Shown: positions 18,336 through 27,307, counted from the stretch's first letter. The stretch is 64,000 nt of DNA from Candidatus Gastranaerophilales bacterium (GCA_944324135.1 CALUVE010000005.1:1-64000); one strand, 5' to 3'. The notes: a model not told the origin generated them from the sequence alone. Translations and numbers: made by a program.

Positions 18336-18491
18336 TTTTGTTTTCCCTTTTATTCTAACTACTGCCTGTTACCCCTTTCGGTGTTACCCGTTTTATATGG
18401 CAACTCGGGATTTTTAAAACTTTTCTGTTTGTCTCTGATTAGTTGCAATGTACTGGGTGACTTCGTCACACGGCACACTTGCCAAAATCAG

Positions 18492-19127
18492 CTAGTTCCA
18501 TTTGGTTCTTGTCGGAACTATTGTAACAAGTCTGCCTTCGCAGCCAGGAACTGAACCTTTTATCAATACTAAACTGTTTGCTGCGTCAACTTTGACCAAT
18601 TTCAGTTTAGAGATTGTAACTCTTTCGTTGCCCATGTTACCGGCCATTCTTTTGCCTTTAATAACACGGCTTGGAGTTGTACCTGCACCGATTGAACCTG
18701 GTTCTCTGTGGTTTTTAGAACCGTGTGCCATCGGTCCTCTTCCAAAGTTCCATCTTTTTACTGTACCCTGGAAGCCTTTTCCGATTGATTTTCCTGTTAC
18801 GTCAACTTTTTCTACATTATCTAAAACTGATAATTCGATTTTGTCGCCGACTTTGTAATCTTGAGGATTATCAACTCTGAATTCTTGAAGATGTCTGAAA
18901 TTTTCAAGATTATTTTTCTTAAAGTGACCGAGTTGTGCTTTTGTCAGGTGTTTTTCTTTTGCTGCAACAGTACCTACCTGAATTGCATTGTAGCCGTCTG
19001 TTTCAACTGTTTTTACCTGAGTAACAACAATCGGGTCTACTTTAATAACAGTTACGGGTATTGCCAAACCTTGTTCGTCAAAGATTTGAGTCATTCCCAG
19101 TTTTTTTCCTATTACACCTAGTGTCAT
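18492..19127 (-). CDS. rplC: Large ribosomal subunit protein L3
   Basis: A 211-residue L3 that folds near the peptidyl transferase centre. GVIGKKLGMTQIFDEQGLAI, GKGFQGTVKRWNFGRGPMAH and GSIGAGTTPSRVIKGKRMAG are diagnostic. The gap to rplD is 156 bases, unusually long for this junction. Confidence 0.97.
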   Translation of the reverse strand: MTLGVIGKKLGMTQIFDEQGLAIPVTVIKVDPIVVTQVKTVETDGYNAIQVGTVAAKEKHLTKAQLGHFKKNNLENFRHLQEFRVDNPQDYKVGDKIELSVLDNVEKVDVTGKSIGKGFQGTVKRWNFGRGPMAHGSKNHREPGSIGAGTTPSRVIKGKRMAGNMGNERVTISKLKLVKVDAANSLVLIKGSVPGCEGRLVTIVPTRTKWN

Positions 19128-19329
19128 ATTCTACCTTTCTAGCTCGCCCTACTTGATGCGGACACTTTCCGCCTCTGTTTCGGGTTTGCATTTTCACTTG
19201 CGAGCGCTACGTGCTTGCTTTTGTCCTTTTACCTCTAGGGGACTTTCACCCCTCATACCGCTTTTCGGGTATGTCGTAGATCACATTATATGCATAATGC
19301 TTATTAAATTTTCATTTTCCGGCTCGAAA

Positions 19330-19647
19330 TTACAATTTAACTTCGATATCTACTCCGGCAGGTAAATCTAATCTACTTAACTCTTCAGTTGTCTGTTGAG
19401 TCGGATCGTATATATCAATGATACGTTTGTGTGTTCTGAGTTCAAAGTGTTCACGAGATTTTTTATCTACGTGCGGTGAACGGAGAACGCAATATATACG
19501 TCTTTTTGTAGGTAAAGGAATCGGGCCTGCAACTGTTGCGTCAGTTCTTTTTGCTGTTTCTACGATTTTGTCTGATGATACGTCGATAAGCTTGTGGTCG
19601 TATGCTTTCAAACAAACTCTGATTCTTTGTCTTTTTGTGCTTGCCAT
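19330..19647 (-). CDS. rpsJ: Small ribosomal subunit protein S10
   Basis: A 105-residue S10 (also the NusE antitermination factor): [60 protein letters not shown]. It is the first gene of the cluster; the promoter must lie in 19648-19936. The 202-base gap to rplC is long. The usual upstream str-operon genes (rpsL, rpsG, fusA, tuf) are not adjacent here. Confidence 0.98.
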   Translation of the reverse strand: MASTKRQRIRVCLKAYDHKLIDVSSDKIVETAKRTDATVAGPIPLPTKRRIYCVLRSPHVDKKSREHFELRTHKRIIDIYDPTQQTTEELSRLDLPAGVDIEVKL

Positions 19648-19842
19648 TTTTATTCCTTTTCTTTTTTTGTATAACTACACTTAAAAGAATACCGGCATCG
19701 TCTGCCGTTTCTTGCCTGAAATTCGCTATTCTGTAATATTTCGGGTATTTGAAATCACTATATTCCAAGCATAACAATACTAAAATAAACATATTTTGGT
19801 GTCAACATAATATTTTATAGTTTGTGTACTTTTTGTAACATG

Positions 19843-19867
19843 TATTTGTAAAATTTTATTACAAATA
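19843..19867. promoter_or_regulatory. Perfect inverted repeat in a divergent promoter region
   Basis: TATTTGTAA at 19843-19851 and TTACAAATA at 19859-19867 are perfect 9-base arms separated by 7 bases. They lie between the divergently transcribed rpsJ cluster and the transglycosylase gene, where an operator would be expected. In AT-rich DNA this may be coincidental. Confidence 0.3.
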
Positions 19868-19936
19868 GGCAATTTTGCTTTGTAAAAAATTTTGATTAAA
19901 ATATAGAAACATATTTTTAATAGAATCGAGGATGTA

Positions 19937-21673
19937 GTGACTGAGCTTTCAATAGACAAAAATAATGCAGGAATCACATACGCTCTTGCCAATTATGCAA
20001 AAACCGTTAACGGCGGCAAAACAGTAAAACTCACTAAAAAACAGTGGGCAGAAGTAATGGCAAAAGTTACAGAGTTTAATAATAAAAGAACCGCAGATAA
20101 CAAAATTTTTACAGGCGGAACAAATCTTAACGGGCCTGCGCATAAAAATTTTATCGTCACCGGAGATAAAATCAATTTTACGGAAGAAGAACTGAACATC
20201 CTTTTAAACGAAATGGGAATTGAAAAAATAAAAGGATTAAGCATTGAAAAAACGTCCACAGACGGGGCAGAGATGTCACCGCTCCTGAGCAGTCCTCCGG
20301 AGATTGAAATACCGGAAACAGACCTTTCAGCTCTTGCTGATAAAGAAAATATCTTTGCTCAAAATTTGACTGTACCGCAGGCTAATACCATTGCCATAAA
20401 TCAGACGCCGACACCGGCAGAACAAAAACAACATACAAGTACGCCATCACCATTACCGGAGGGGCCAAATACGCCTGAAACACCGACTCCTGCAAGCACA
20501 GAACTACCTGCAGCACAGATGCCTGTATCTGAAGAACCTGAAGTAACTTATATTGATGAAACTTTGACTCCGGCAGCAGGCAAAAAGTCAGAAAGCCAAC
20601 CGGACGCTCCTGTACAAAAATCTGTTCAGGATACTCCTACAACAGCTCCTCTTGAAGTTGAGCCGATTGAAATAGCTGAGGGAGAAGAAGTTGCAATGAG
20701 CAGCACAACAGAGCCAAAACTTACAGAACAAGTTAATACTGTAGTAGTAGGAGGAGGAGAAGTTTCTGAAACAACAGGAAACGGACAGGCAAAAATCCCG
20801 AGAGCGTTTGCCAAACGGAATAATATAAAAATTCCGGGTGACACTACTTATGACAACACAGGAGCTCTGACTTACGAAGTAACGACGAAAACCTACGATA
20901 TAAAAAGCATCAAAAAAAGCGACAAAGAAATTTCCGAACTTGGGAATACATACACACAGGTTGATGTATTTAATAAAAAAGGCGAAGTTATTGCAAGAAA
21001 AATTGACGGTAAATATCTGATAGGAAAAGAGTTTGTTACAGAAGAAAAATTCAACAGATATGCAAGAAGAAAAGGGCACACCGTGACACTCACGACAAAA
21101 CTGCCGAAACTTAATTTTGATGCGAGAAAAGTGCTTGCTGATGTGATGCCGGCACCGGATGTTTCGCCGCTAGAGGCTGAATTAAAACCTCTGCCCATAC
21201 CGACAAACCGGCTTCCGTTCACGATTGAGGGCGACCCTATTAACGTAAATAATCCGCAAATTCTCTCGTATGTTAAACAGGCTTCCGAAAAATACGGAGT
21301 GGAAGAAGAACTGATTCTTGCAGTAATCAAAAAAGAGTCCGGCTTCAGAAACAACCAGACATCGCATAAGGGTGCTATGGGCTTGATGCAGCTAATGCCG
21401 GCAACAGCAAGAGGACTCGGAGTCAAAAACCCTTGGGATCCTCAAGAAAATATTGAGGGCGGAGTTCGGGTACTTAAGACATTACTTGATCACTATAGCG
21501 GAGATGTCATGCTCGCACTTGCCGGCTACAATTACGGGATTGGGAATGTGAACAAAAAACTCGAGGGCAAACCGATGAGCATTAACGCGATTTACGACAG
21601 TCTGCCAAGAGAAACGAGGAATTATGTCAAGACAGTTTATTCAAACTATCTGGCAACACGTAAGCAGGCTTAA
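19937..21673 (+). CDS. Lytic transglycosylase (SLT domain) with long Pro-rich region, 578 aa
   Basis: The C-terminal 150 residues form a Slt70-type lysozyme-like domain that would cleave peptidoglycan glycan strands. ILAVIKKESGFRNNQTSHKG carries the catalytic Glu, followed by GAMGLMQLMPATARGLG and LALAGYNYGIGNV. Residues about 120-250 are rich in Pro, Thr, Glu and Ala and probably disordered. The segment at about 290-390 is a separate uncharacterised domain. The start is the GTG at 19937 after GAGGATGTA. There is no Sec signal peptide, which is odd for a cell wall enzyme and suggests another export route or phage/flagellar-type delivery. Confidence 0.88.
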   Translation: MTELSIDKNNAGITYALANYAKTVNGGKTVKLTKKQWAEVMAKVTEFNNKRTADNKIFTGGTNLNGPAHKNFIVTGDKINFTEEELNILLNEMGIEKIKGLSIEKTSTDGAEMSPLLSSPPEIEIPETDLSALADKENIFAQNLTVPQANTIAINQTPTPAEQKQHTSTPSPLPEGPNTPETPTPASTELPAAQMPVSEEPEVTYIDETLTPAAGKKSESQPDAPVQKSVQDTPTTAPLEVEPIEIAEGEEVAMSSTTEPKLTEQVNTVVVGGGEVSETTGNGQAKIPRAFAKRNNIKIPGDTTYDNTGALTYEVTTKTYDIKSIKKSDKEISELGNTYTQVDVFNKKGEVIARKIDGKYLIGKEFVTEEKFNRYARRKGHTVTLTTKLPKLNFDARKVLADVMPAPDVSPLEAELKPLPIPTNRLPFTIEGDPINVNNPQILSYVKQASEKYGVEEELILAVIKKESGFRNNQTSHKGAMGLMQLMPATARGLGVKNPWDPQENIEGGVRVLKTLLDHYSGDVMLALAGYNYGIGNVNKKLEGKPMSINAIYDSLPRETRNYVKTVYSNYLATRKQA

Positions 21674-21680
21674 GAAGCAA

Positions 21681-21714
21681 AAAAAGACTGCTCTTAGATA
21701 AGCAGTCTTTTTTT
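21681..21714 (+). terminator. Terminator between the transglycosylase gene and minE
   Basis: AAAAAGACTGCT (21681-21692) and AGCAGTCTTTTT (21701-21712) form a strong stem with an 8-base loop and a T run. Flanking A and T runs make it work for both convergent genes. Confidence 0.85.
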
Positions 21715-21726
21715 AATACAACAATT

Positions 21727-22242
21727 TTATTTATTTTTCTTATTGGTCGGATTGCATTTTTCGCATTTACCGCAATCACACGCGTCATTTTCAAACTCAT
21801 CTTCATCGTCCGAATCATCATCAGAATCCGTCTCTTCTCGTGCGTCAGAGTTTTCTTCTGAATCTTCTTCATCATTATCAGACTCATTTTCTGCTTCATC
21901 AGTTTCGGCGGAGGAAGCTTCTTTATCTTCTTCCTCAGCGGCTATTTCGGATTCTTCTTTTGCTCTCAAAACAGGGATAGAAAGCATCAAAGCCATCTGG
22001 TCACCCTCCTGTTCTAGATTAAGTTCAAGAGCTTCTTTATCCATTTCAACATATTTAGAAAGAAGTTCGATGAGTTCTTTTCTCATTTTTTCCATTAATT
22101 CAGGAGTAAGATTTGTTCTGTCCTGCATCAACACAACGCGGAGACGGTTGCGGGCAACATCTTTTGAACTTTCTTCCTGAGCTTCCGTACGGCGGAAAAA
22201 GCCGATTACTTTATTATAGAATTCTGCAAAAATATCTTTCAT
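21727..22242 (-). CDS. minE: MinE with an acidic, Cys-ended C-terminal extension
   Basis: The first ~93 residues match MinE: an N-terminal amphipathic helix (IFAEFYNKVIGFFRR), the MinD-contact segment (KDVARNRLRVVLMQDRTNL) and the dimerisation domain (MRKELIELLSKYVEMD, ALELNLEQEGDQMALML). MinE drives pole-to-pole or regional patterning of MinCD by stimulating MinD ATPase. Usual length is about 85-95 residues. Here about 78 further residues follow, dominated by Asp/Glu/Ser and ending in a CDCGKCEKC cluster (Cys155, 157, 160, 163), which resembles a metal-binding site. The gene follows minD by one base, so the identification does not rest on sequence alone. Confidence 0.9.
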   Translation of the reverse strand: MKDIFAEFYNKVIGFFRRTEAQEESSKDVARNRLRVVLMQDRTNLTPELMEKMRKELIELLSKYVEMDKEALELNLEQEGDQMALMLSIPVLRAKEESEIAAEEEDKEASSAETDEAENESDNDEEDSEENSDAREETDSDDDSDDEDEFENDACDCGKCEKCNPTNKKNK

Positions 22243-22243
22243 C

Positions 22244-23059
22244 CTACTTCTCCTTTCCGACTAAGCCCGAAAAGAACTTTTTCACTTTTGCCATAACACT
22301 TGTTTCCTCTTCAAGGTTAAGGAAAGGAACATCTTCGCCCATTATTCTTCTTGCAACATTATTGTAAGCTTTGCCTGCAAGTGATTTTTCATCATTAACA
22401 ATAGGCTCGCCCTTGTTGGTAGAAGTGATAATTCCTGTATCTTCCGGAATTATACCGATTAAGTCAGCTGACAAAATTTCAACAACATCATCGACACTCA
22501 TCATATCATTTGATTTGATAAGGTTTGGACGGACTCTGTTGAGGAGAAGTTTGTATGACTTAATTTCTTCTCTTGCTTCCAGCAGACCGATAATTCTGTC
22601 TGCGTCACGGACTGCAGACATTTCCGGAGTTGTAACAACGATAGCTTCTGATGCACCTGCTACTGCATTCTGGAAGCCCTGTTCTATTCCGGCAGGGCAA
22701 TCTACCAGAATAAAATCATAATCTTTTTTCAACTCTTCACATATATCTTTTAATTGTTCTTCTGTGACTGCAGTTTTATCTCTTGTCTGTGCTGCTGCGA
22801 GCAAACAGAGGTTTGGATTTTTCTTATCTTTAACAAGTGCTTGTTTAAGCTTGCATCTTCCTTCTACAACATCGACTATTGTATATACGATTCTGTTTTC
22901 CAGACCGAGCAGAAGATCCAGGTTTCTTAATCCCAAATCTGTATCTATCATAACAACTTTTTTCCCGGCACGGGCTAAAGCTGTTCCTATGTTGGCATTG
23001 GTGGTAGTCTTGCCGACACCGCCTTTACCTGACGTAATTACGATTACTCGACCACTCAT
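22244..23059 (-). CDS. minD: Septum site-determining ATPase MinD
   Basis: A 271-residue ParA/MinD family ATPase with the deviant Walker A GKGGVGKTT at residues 11-19, switch regions VMIDTDLGLRNLDLLLGLE and ILVDCPAGIEQGF, and a C-terminal amphipathic membrane-targeting helix (VMAKVKKFFSGLVGKEK). It recruits MinC to the membrane to block FtsZ ring formation away from midcell. GGAGATACC precedes the ATG. Between minC and minE. Confidence 0.97.
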   Translation of the reverse strand: MSGRVIVITSGKGGVGKTTTNANIGTALARAGKKVVMIDTDLGLRNLDLLLGLENRIVYTIVDVVEGRCKLKQALVKDKKNPNLCLLAAAQTRDKTAVTEEQLKDICEELKKDYDFILVDCPAGIEQGFQNAVAGASEAIVVTTPEMSAVRDADRIIGLLEAREEIKSYKLLLNRVRPNLIKSNDMMSVDDVVEILSADLIGIIPEDTGIITSTNKGEPIVNDEKSLAGKAYNNVARRIMGEDVPFLNLEEETSVMAKVKKFFSGLVGKEK

Positions 23060-23076
23060 GGTATCTCCTTTTTGTC

Positions 23077-23937
23077 TTATGCTTCGTGTATTTTATGTAT
23101 CAATATTTGTTTTCTGAATACTCTGGCTTCCTCCGGAGTAAACGTATCTGTTTTTTGTACAAACGGAATATTTACGCTATCAGGGCGTCTTGCAAAAACA
23201 TCGCCTATTCGTAATTGTATTGCGTTCATTTTTAATGCTCTTATTTTTGTATATAAATTGCCCTCGCATCCGGCATGGGCAATACCGCCAAGTATACCCC
23301 ATACTGTGATATCACCTTTGGCAATAATTTCGGACCCCGGGTTAACATCGCCGACTATAACAAGATTACCGTCCGATTTGATGCTCTGACCTGAACGGAT
23401 GTTTCTTTGTATATAAAGCGTTGGCAATTTTTCGGTTTCTTTTGATTTTTCCAGATACTCCTGAAGCTCTTTTTCCAACTCTTTCATAGTCTCAGCGTCG
23501 GCATCATTTTTAGCTTCGGTAACTTCTTTTGTTTCCAGAGCCGCATCATCTGAAAAATCAGAATCCCCGAAAATTTTATCAAGAGCCTTTTCAAGCTCAG
23601 GATTAACAGGTTTTTCTTCTTCTGCAGCTGCAAAATCGGGAACAGGTATCTCGTTTTCCAATTCTGCAACCTTTATTCCGAGTTCTTCGGCCGCCAATTT
23701 TGTAGATTCTGCGCTTGCTGAAATGCATTCTATAGCAGACTCCATTGATTCGACAAGTGCTTTTATACTGATAAGCTGTGTTTTTTCAACAGCATTGCCG
23801 CCGAATTTCAAACATACACTTTTGCCTTTTGCTTCCGGTATATCAAGTATTCTGCTGAGTTCATATATCATATCGGCAGTACGTTTTGCGTTACTTAAAT
23901 CAACGATAAAGCCGTTTTCTACATATCCCATTTCCAT
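23077..23937 (-). CDS. minC: Septum site-determining protein MinC
   Basis: A 286-residue MinC. The C-terminal beta-helix domain (about 175-275: YIQRNIRSGQSIKSDGNLVI, GDVNPGSEIIAKGDITVWG, GGIAHAGCEGN) binds MinD and FtsZ. The N-terminal domain (about 1-95) is divergent. A Glu/Lys/Ala-rich linker of about 75 residues separates them, longer than usual. GGAAGGGATTAAA precedes the ATG. It is the first gene of minCDE. Confidence 0.92.
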   Translation of the reverse strand: MEMGYVENGFIVDLSNAKRTADMIYELSRILDIPEAKGKSVCLKFGGNAVEKTQLISIKALVESMESAIECISASAESTKLAAEELGIKVAELENEIPVPDFAAAEEEKPVNPELEKALDKIFGDSDFSDDAALETKEVTEAKNDADAETMKELEKELQEYLEKSKETEKLPTLYIQRNIRSGQSIKSDGNLVIVGDVNPGSEIIAKGDITVWGILGGIAHAGCEGNLYTKIRALKMNAIQLRIGDVFARRPDSVNIPFVQKTDTFTPEEARVFRKQILIHKIHEA

Positions 23938-24031
23938 TTTAATCCCTTCCGAAAAAAATTCATCTTAATGGGATAATACATGAAACATTTTCAGACTGCA
24001 ACGGAATATTTAGAATTGTAATGTAAAAATT

Positions 24032-24763
24032 TTACGCAAAATACATATCGCTGACCTGTTTATCTGCAACTCTCATAGCAAGTTCTGCTTTTGTAATTTT
24101 GCCATCGCCGTTCAGGTCAAGACCTTTGTTCCATTTGTAGTATTTTTCATTGCTGGTTGCAAGTACGCTTCTGTTTGCACGTGCCGGCAAATATGTAAGT
24201 GCATATAATTCACCTGCATCCAGTTTTTCATTACTGCCAAATCTTATTCGCTTTGCATTTGAAAGGTATTTTTCTACATAATCCAATTGGTCAATAGCCG
24301 ACATATTCATTAATTCATCAACCGTTGTCCCTAACTCTCTCGCTGTAGACGGCATAAATTGTATCAAGCCTGTTGCACGGCTTTTCTTGTTTCTGGCTTT
24401 TGGATTTAAGCCTGATTCTGAGTTCATAAGACCAATCAAATCTCTATAATCACATTTCAAACGTTTTGCTACTTCTTTTACTTTTTCCAAAAAATCTTGA
24501 CCGAGTCTGGCTGCAACATCTGAATTTTTTACACGACTTGATTTAATTCCCGATGCAGCAGAACTCTGGATTTGTCGTTCTTCCTCTATAGGGATTTCGT
24601 AATACGGAATTTTCATACTTCTAATTTCTGCAAACCGCCTTTGTGCCACATCTTGAAAAGGGTCATACAATTCCGCAGGAACCAGCGGCAAACTTGTAAA
24701 AGCCGGCTTTACGTCTGTATTAAGACTATTCAACATTTGTGTCAAGCTGCTTGTGGCTGTCAT
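24032..24763 (-). CDS. Lysozyme-like (SLT) protein with C-terminal EF-hand
   Basis: Residues about 85-215 form an SLT-type transglycosylase domain: LIGLMNSESGLNPKARNKKS with the catalytic Glu in NSESG, then ATGLIQFMPSTARELG and ELYALTYLPARA. The C-terminus carries a canonical EF-hand loop, DLNGDGKITKAEL, similar to that in the calpain-like protein at 53623. No signal peptide is present (start MTATSSLTQMLNSLN); the Ser/Thr/Asn-rich start would fit type III-like secretion, which is inference. GGGG lies 8 bases before the ATG. It is divergent from the Nudix gene and separated from minC by 94 bases. Confidence 0.8.
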   Translation of the reverse strand: MTATSSLTQMLNSLNTDVKPAFTSLPLVPAELYDPFQDVAQRRFAEIRSMKIPYYEIPIEEERQIQSSAASGIKSSRVKNSDVAARLGQDFLEKVKEVAKRLKCDYRDLIGLMNSESGLNPKARNKKSRATGLIQFMPSTARELGTTVDELMNMSAIDQLDYVEKYLSNAKRIRFGSNEKLDAGELYALTYLPARANRSVLATSNEKYYKWNKGLDLNGDGKITKAELAMRVADKQVSDMYFA

Positions 24764-24831
24764 AAAATAACCCCTATAAAAAATATTCCCGTATATATAT
24801 AAAGTTTTTCAAAACAGAAAAATTGACGTAG

Positions 24832-24849
24832 TGTTAAAAAATATTAACA
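24832..24849. promoter_or_regulatory. Palindrome upstream of the Nudix regulator-like gene
   Basis: TGTTAA-N6-TTAACA at 24832-24849 lies 78 bases before the ATG at 24927 in the divergent spacer. It could be an operator for the adjacent regulator-like protein. AT-rich composition makes chance symmetry plausible. Confidence 0.3.
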
Positions 24850-24926
24850 AATAGCTGACCCGGGTTAATATAAATTAATATGTTTGTTATAAAATTAAAC
24901 TAGCAAGGGTAAGAGATTGAAAGATT

Positions 24927-25613
24927 ATGTTTAATGAAACCAAAACACACGAAATTACAGTCGACGTAGTTATTTTAACAATCATCAACAATGCAATTCA
25001 AGTGCTTCTGGTAAAACGCACAAATGAACCTTTCAAAGACAAATGGGCAATTCCCGGAGGTTATGTAAGGTTATCGGAAAACCTTGATCAGGCAGCTCTA
25101 AGAGTTTTGAAAGAACGTACAAATGTAGATAACATTTATCTTGAACAGCTGTACACTTTTGGAGACCCACTCCGCCACCCGAATGCAAGAGTTATTACCT
25201 GCGCATACTTTGCACTTGTAAGAGCTGAGGATATAAAAATCATTTCAACTCCGGAACTTGGCTGGCACAAAGTTTCCAACCTGCCGCCTCTGGCATTTGA
25301 CCACAAAGAAATTATTGAATATTCTCTCAAACGCACAAGAGAAAGACTTGAAATTTGCCCTGTTGCTTACCAATTATTGAACGAAAAATTTACCCTGACA
25401 GAAATGCAAAAATCTTATGAATTGATTATGGAGAAAAAACTGGACAAGCGTAATTTCAGAAAGAAAGCGCTGAGTACAGAGGGTTTGATTGAGCTTGATG
25501 AATATACAAAATCCTCCTCAAAAAGACCGGCAAGATTATATACTTTTGAAAATATCCGTTTAAATTCAAAAAGAGCGCATTTTATTTCAAACAAAAAGGA
25601 GAAAAAATTATAA
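24927..25613 (+). CDS. Nudix protein with C-terminal winged helix (NrtR-like)
   Basis: Residues about 8-145 are a Nudix domain (VDVVILTIINNAIQVLLVKR, WAIPGGYVRLSENLDQAALR). In the Nudix box GX5EX7REUXEE the catalytic REUXEE reads RVLKER, so two acidic positions are lost and hydrolase activity is doubtful. The C-terminal 80 residues look like a winged helix (FTLTEMQKSYELIMEKKLDK, RNFRKKALSTEGLIELDEY), the layout of NrtR-type repressors that bind ADP-ribose and control NAD metabolism genes. The target genes are unknown here. The stop overlaps the secG start (TAATG). Confidence 0.8.
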   Translation: MFNETKTHEITVDVVILTIINNAIQVLLVKRTNEPFKDKWAIPGGYVRLSENLDQAALRVLKERTNVDNIYLEQLYTFGDPLRHPNARVITCAYFALVRAEDIKIISTPELGWHKVSNLPPLAFDHKEIIEYSLKRTRERLEICPVAYQLLNEKFTLTEMQKSYELIMEKKLDKRNFRKKALSTEGLIELDEYTKSSSKRPARLYTFENIRLNSKRAHFISNKKEKKL

Positions 25614-25837
25614 TGTTAACATTTACTTGGATATTACAAATTGTATCAGCAATTTTGCTCGTAGTACTCATCTTGCTGCACTCTCCGAAAGGTGACGGCA
25701 TCGCAGGGATGGGCGGAACTTCTCAGATTTTTGCATCACAAAAATCAGCAGAAAAAGGATTGAACAAACTTACCGGAATCATTGCAGGAATTTTTCTGGT
25801 CTGCACATTCCTTTTAGGTTTTGTTTTCACAAAATAA
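25613..25837 (+). CDS. secG: Protein translocase subunit SecG
   Basis: A 74-residue small membrane protein with two helices (LQIVSAILLVVLILLH and KLTGIIAGIFLVCTFLLGF) joined by the conserved SPKGDGIAGMGGTSQIFASQ loop. It assists SecYE in export. It overlaps the Nudix gene stop by one base (TAATG) and is followed 14 bases on by tcdA. Confidence 0.92.
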   Translation: MLTFTWILQIVSAILLVVLILLHSPKGDGIAGMGGTSQIFASQKSAEKGLNKLTGIIAGIFLVCTFLLGFVFTK

Positions 25838-25850
25838 GCGGGGCGTATAA

Positions 25851-26600
25851 ATGCCTGAGAGTGAAATATTTTCAAGAAACGAAATGTTCTGGGGAGAAGA
25901 TTGCCAGAACATTTTGGCATCTATGCATGCTGCAGTATTCGGACTTGGCGGAGTTGGAGGATACTGTGCCGAAGCACTCGCAAGAGCTGGTATCGGCAAG
26001 TTGACTATTATTGATTTTGACGAAGTTTCAATATCTAATATCAACCGTCAAATTATTGCACTGAACTCGACCATCGGGAAGAAAAAATCAATACTTTTTG
26101 CTGAACGATTAAGAGACATTAACCCTGATATAAAACTGAATGTTTATGATGAATTTTATGTAGATGATTTTGACTGGGAGGGTATTGATTTTGCTGCAGA
26201 TGCAATTGATACGATGCGGTCTAAAATTTCTCTTTTGGAAAACTGTGTAAAAAGAAATATTCCGGTCATAAGCTCTATGGGTGCAGGCAACAGAATAGAC
26301 CCGACTCAGCTCTACATCTGTGATATAAAAGACATTGAAAATAAAAACGCGCCGTTTGTATCAAATATAATTCATCAGCTGTCAAAAAGAGGGATAACTG
26401 AGGGTATCACTGTAGTTGCGAGCAGAGAAAAACCATTCTGCAGAGAAAAAATTACCTCGGAAGAAAAAATTATCCTGAAAAACGGAGAACAAATTGAGTT
26501 TAATAAAATAACACCGGCATCCACACCTTTTGTCGCAAGTACAGCCGGAATTTATATGGCATATTTCATTGTGAAAAATTTTATTGAGGGGGAAAAATAA
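25851..26600 (+). CDS. tcdA: tRNA threonylcarbamoyladenosine dehydratase, TcdA/CsdL
   Basis: A 249-residue E1-like (ThiF/MoeB fold) enzyme that cyclises t6A37 in tRNA to ct6A using ATP. FSRNEMFWGEDCQNIL at the start, the nucleotide site AAVFGLGGVGGYCAEALARA, DFDEVSISNINRQIIAL, AIDTMRSKISLLENC and ISSMGAGNRIDPTQL are the family motifs. It sits between secG and an SDR gene, with a 1-base overlap at the 3' end (TAATG). Confidence 0.9.
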   Translation: MPESEIFSRNEMFWGEDCQNILASMHAAVFGLGGVGGYCAEALARAGIGKLTIIDFDEVSISNINRQIIALNSTIGKKKSILFAERLRDINPDIKLNVYDEFYVDDFDWEGIDFAADAIDTMRSKISLLENCVKRNIPVISSMGAGNRIDPTQLYICDIKDIENKNAPFVSNIIHQLSKRGITEGITVVASREKPFCREKITSEEKIILKNGEQIEFNKITPASTPFVASTAGIYMAYFIVKNFIEGEK

Positions 26601-27301
26601 TGAACATTCTCGTAACAGGGGCATCAAAAGGAATAGGAAAAGCTATAGCAGAAGAACTGCAAACGCTGGGAAATGTTTATGTCACCGCAAGAAACACCAA
26701 AGCACTGGAAAGTTTGAATTGCAAAGGATTTTGCACCTGTGACCTCTCAGAAGATATCACGCCGCTGATTGAATTTATAAAATCAAATAATATAGATGTA
26801 CTTGTGAACAATGCCGGCGAATACATCTATGGCGCAATAGATTCCGTTGATTGTGAAAAAATTAACCATATCTACAAAACAAACTTAATTGCCCCGACAA
26901 AATTAATTAAAGCAGCAGTGCCGTATATGAAACAAAATCTCTGGGGAAGAATAATAAACATCGGTTCAATATCGGGGGTTATGGGAGAAGCGAATGCAAG
27001 TTTATATTCCGCAAGCAAAGCCGGGCTGCTAGGACTCACAAAAGCGCTTGCGCTGGAACTTGCGGAATTTAATATTACGGTAAACACAATTAACCCCGGC
27101 TGGGTGGACACAGAACTCGGCATGGCATCAATTGATGATAGCGAGTTTTCAAAGGAAGAAATAATTGAAACTATTCCGCAGAGACGTTTTGTAAAACCTG
27201 AGGAAGTTGCAAAACTCGTCAAATATTTAATATCAGAAGATGCAAAAGGCATCACAGGTCAGGGGATAAATCTCTGCGCAGGGTTAAGCGTTGGTATATA
27301 G
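26600..27301 (+). CDS. Short-chain dehydrogenase/reductase
   Basis: A 233-residue classical SDR, FabG-like. It has the NAD(P) motif TGASKGIGKA at residues 6-15, NNAG, the catalytic Ser in IGSISG and YSASKAG (Tyr-x3-Lys). The C-terminal GQGINLCAGLSVGI fits 3-oxoacyl-ACP reductase-like members, but the substrate cannot be assigned. Start overlaps the tcdA stop by one base. Probably the last gene of the Nudix-secG-tcdA-SDR operon. Confidence 0.88.
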   Translation: MNILVTGASKGIGKAIAEELQTLGNVYVTARNTKALESLNCKGFCTCDLSEDITPLIEFIKSNNIDVLVNNAGEYIYGAIDSVDCEKINHIYKTNLIAPTKLIKAAVPYMKQNLWGRIINIGSISGVMGEANASLYSASKAGLLGLTKALALELAEFNITVNTINPGWVDTELGMASIDDSEFSKEEIIETIPQRRFVKPEEVAKLVKYLISEDAKGITGQGINLCAGLSVGI

Positions 27302-27307
27302 CTGCAA

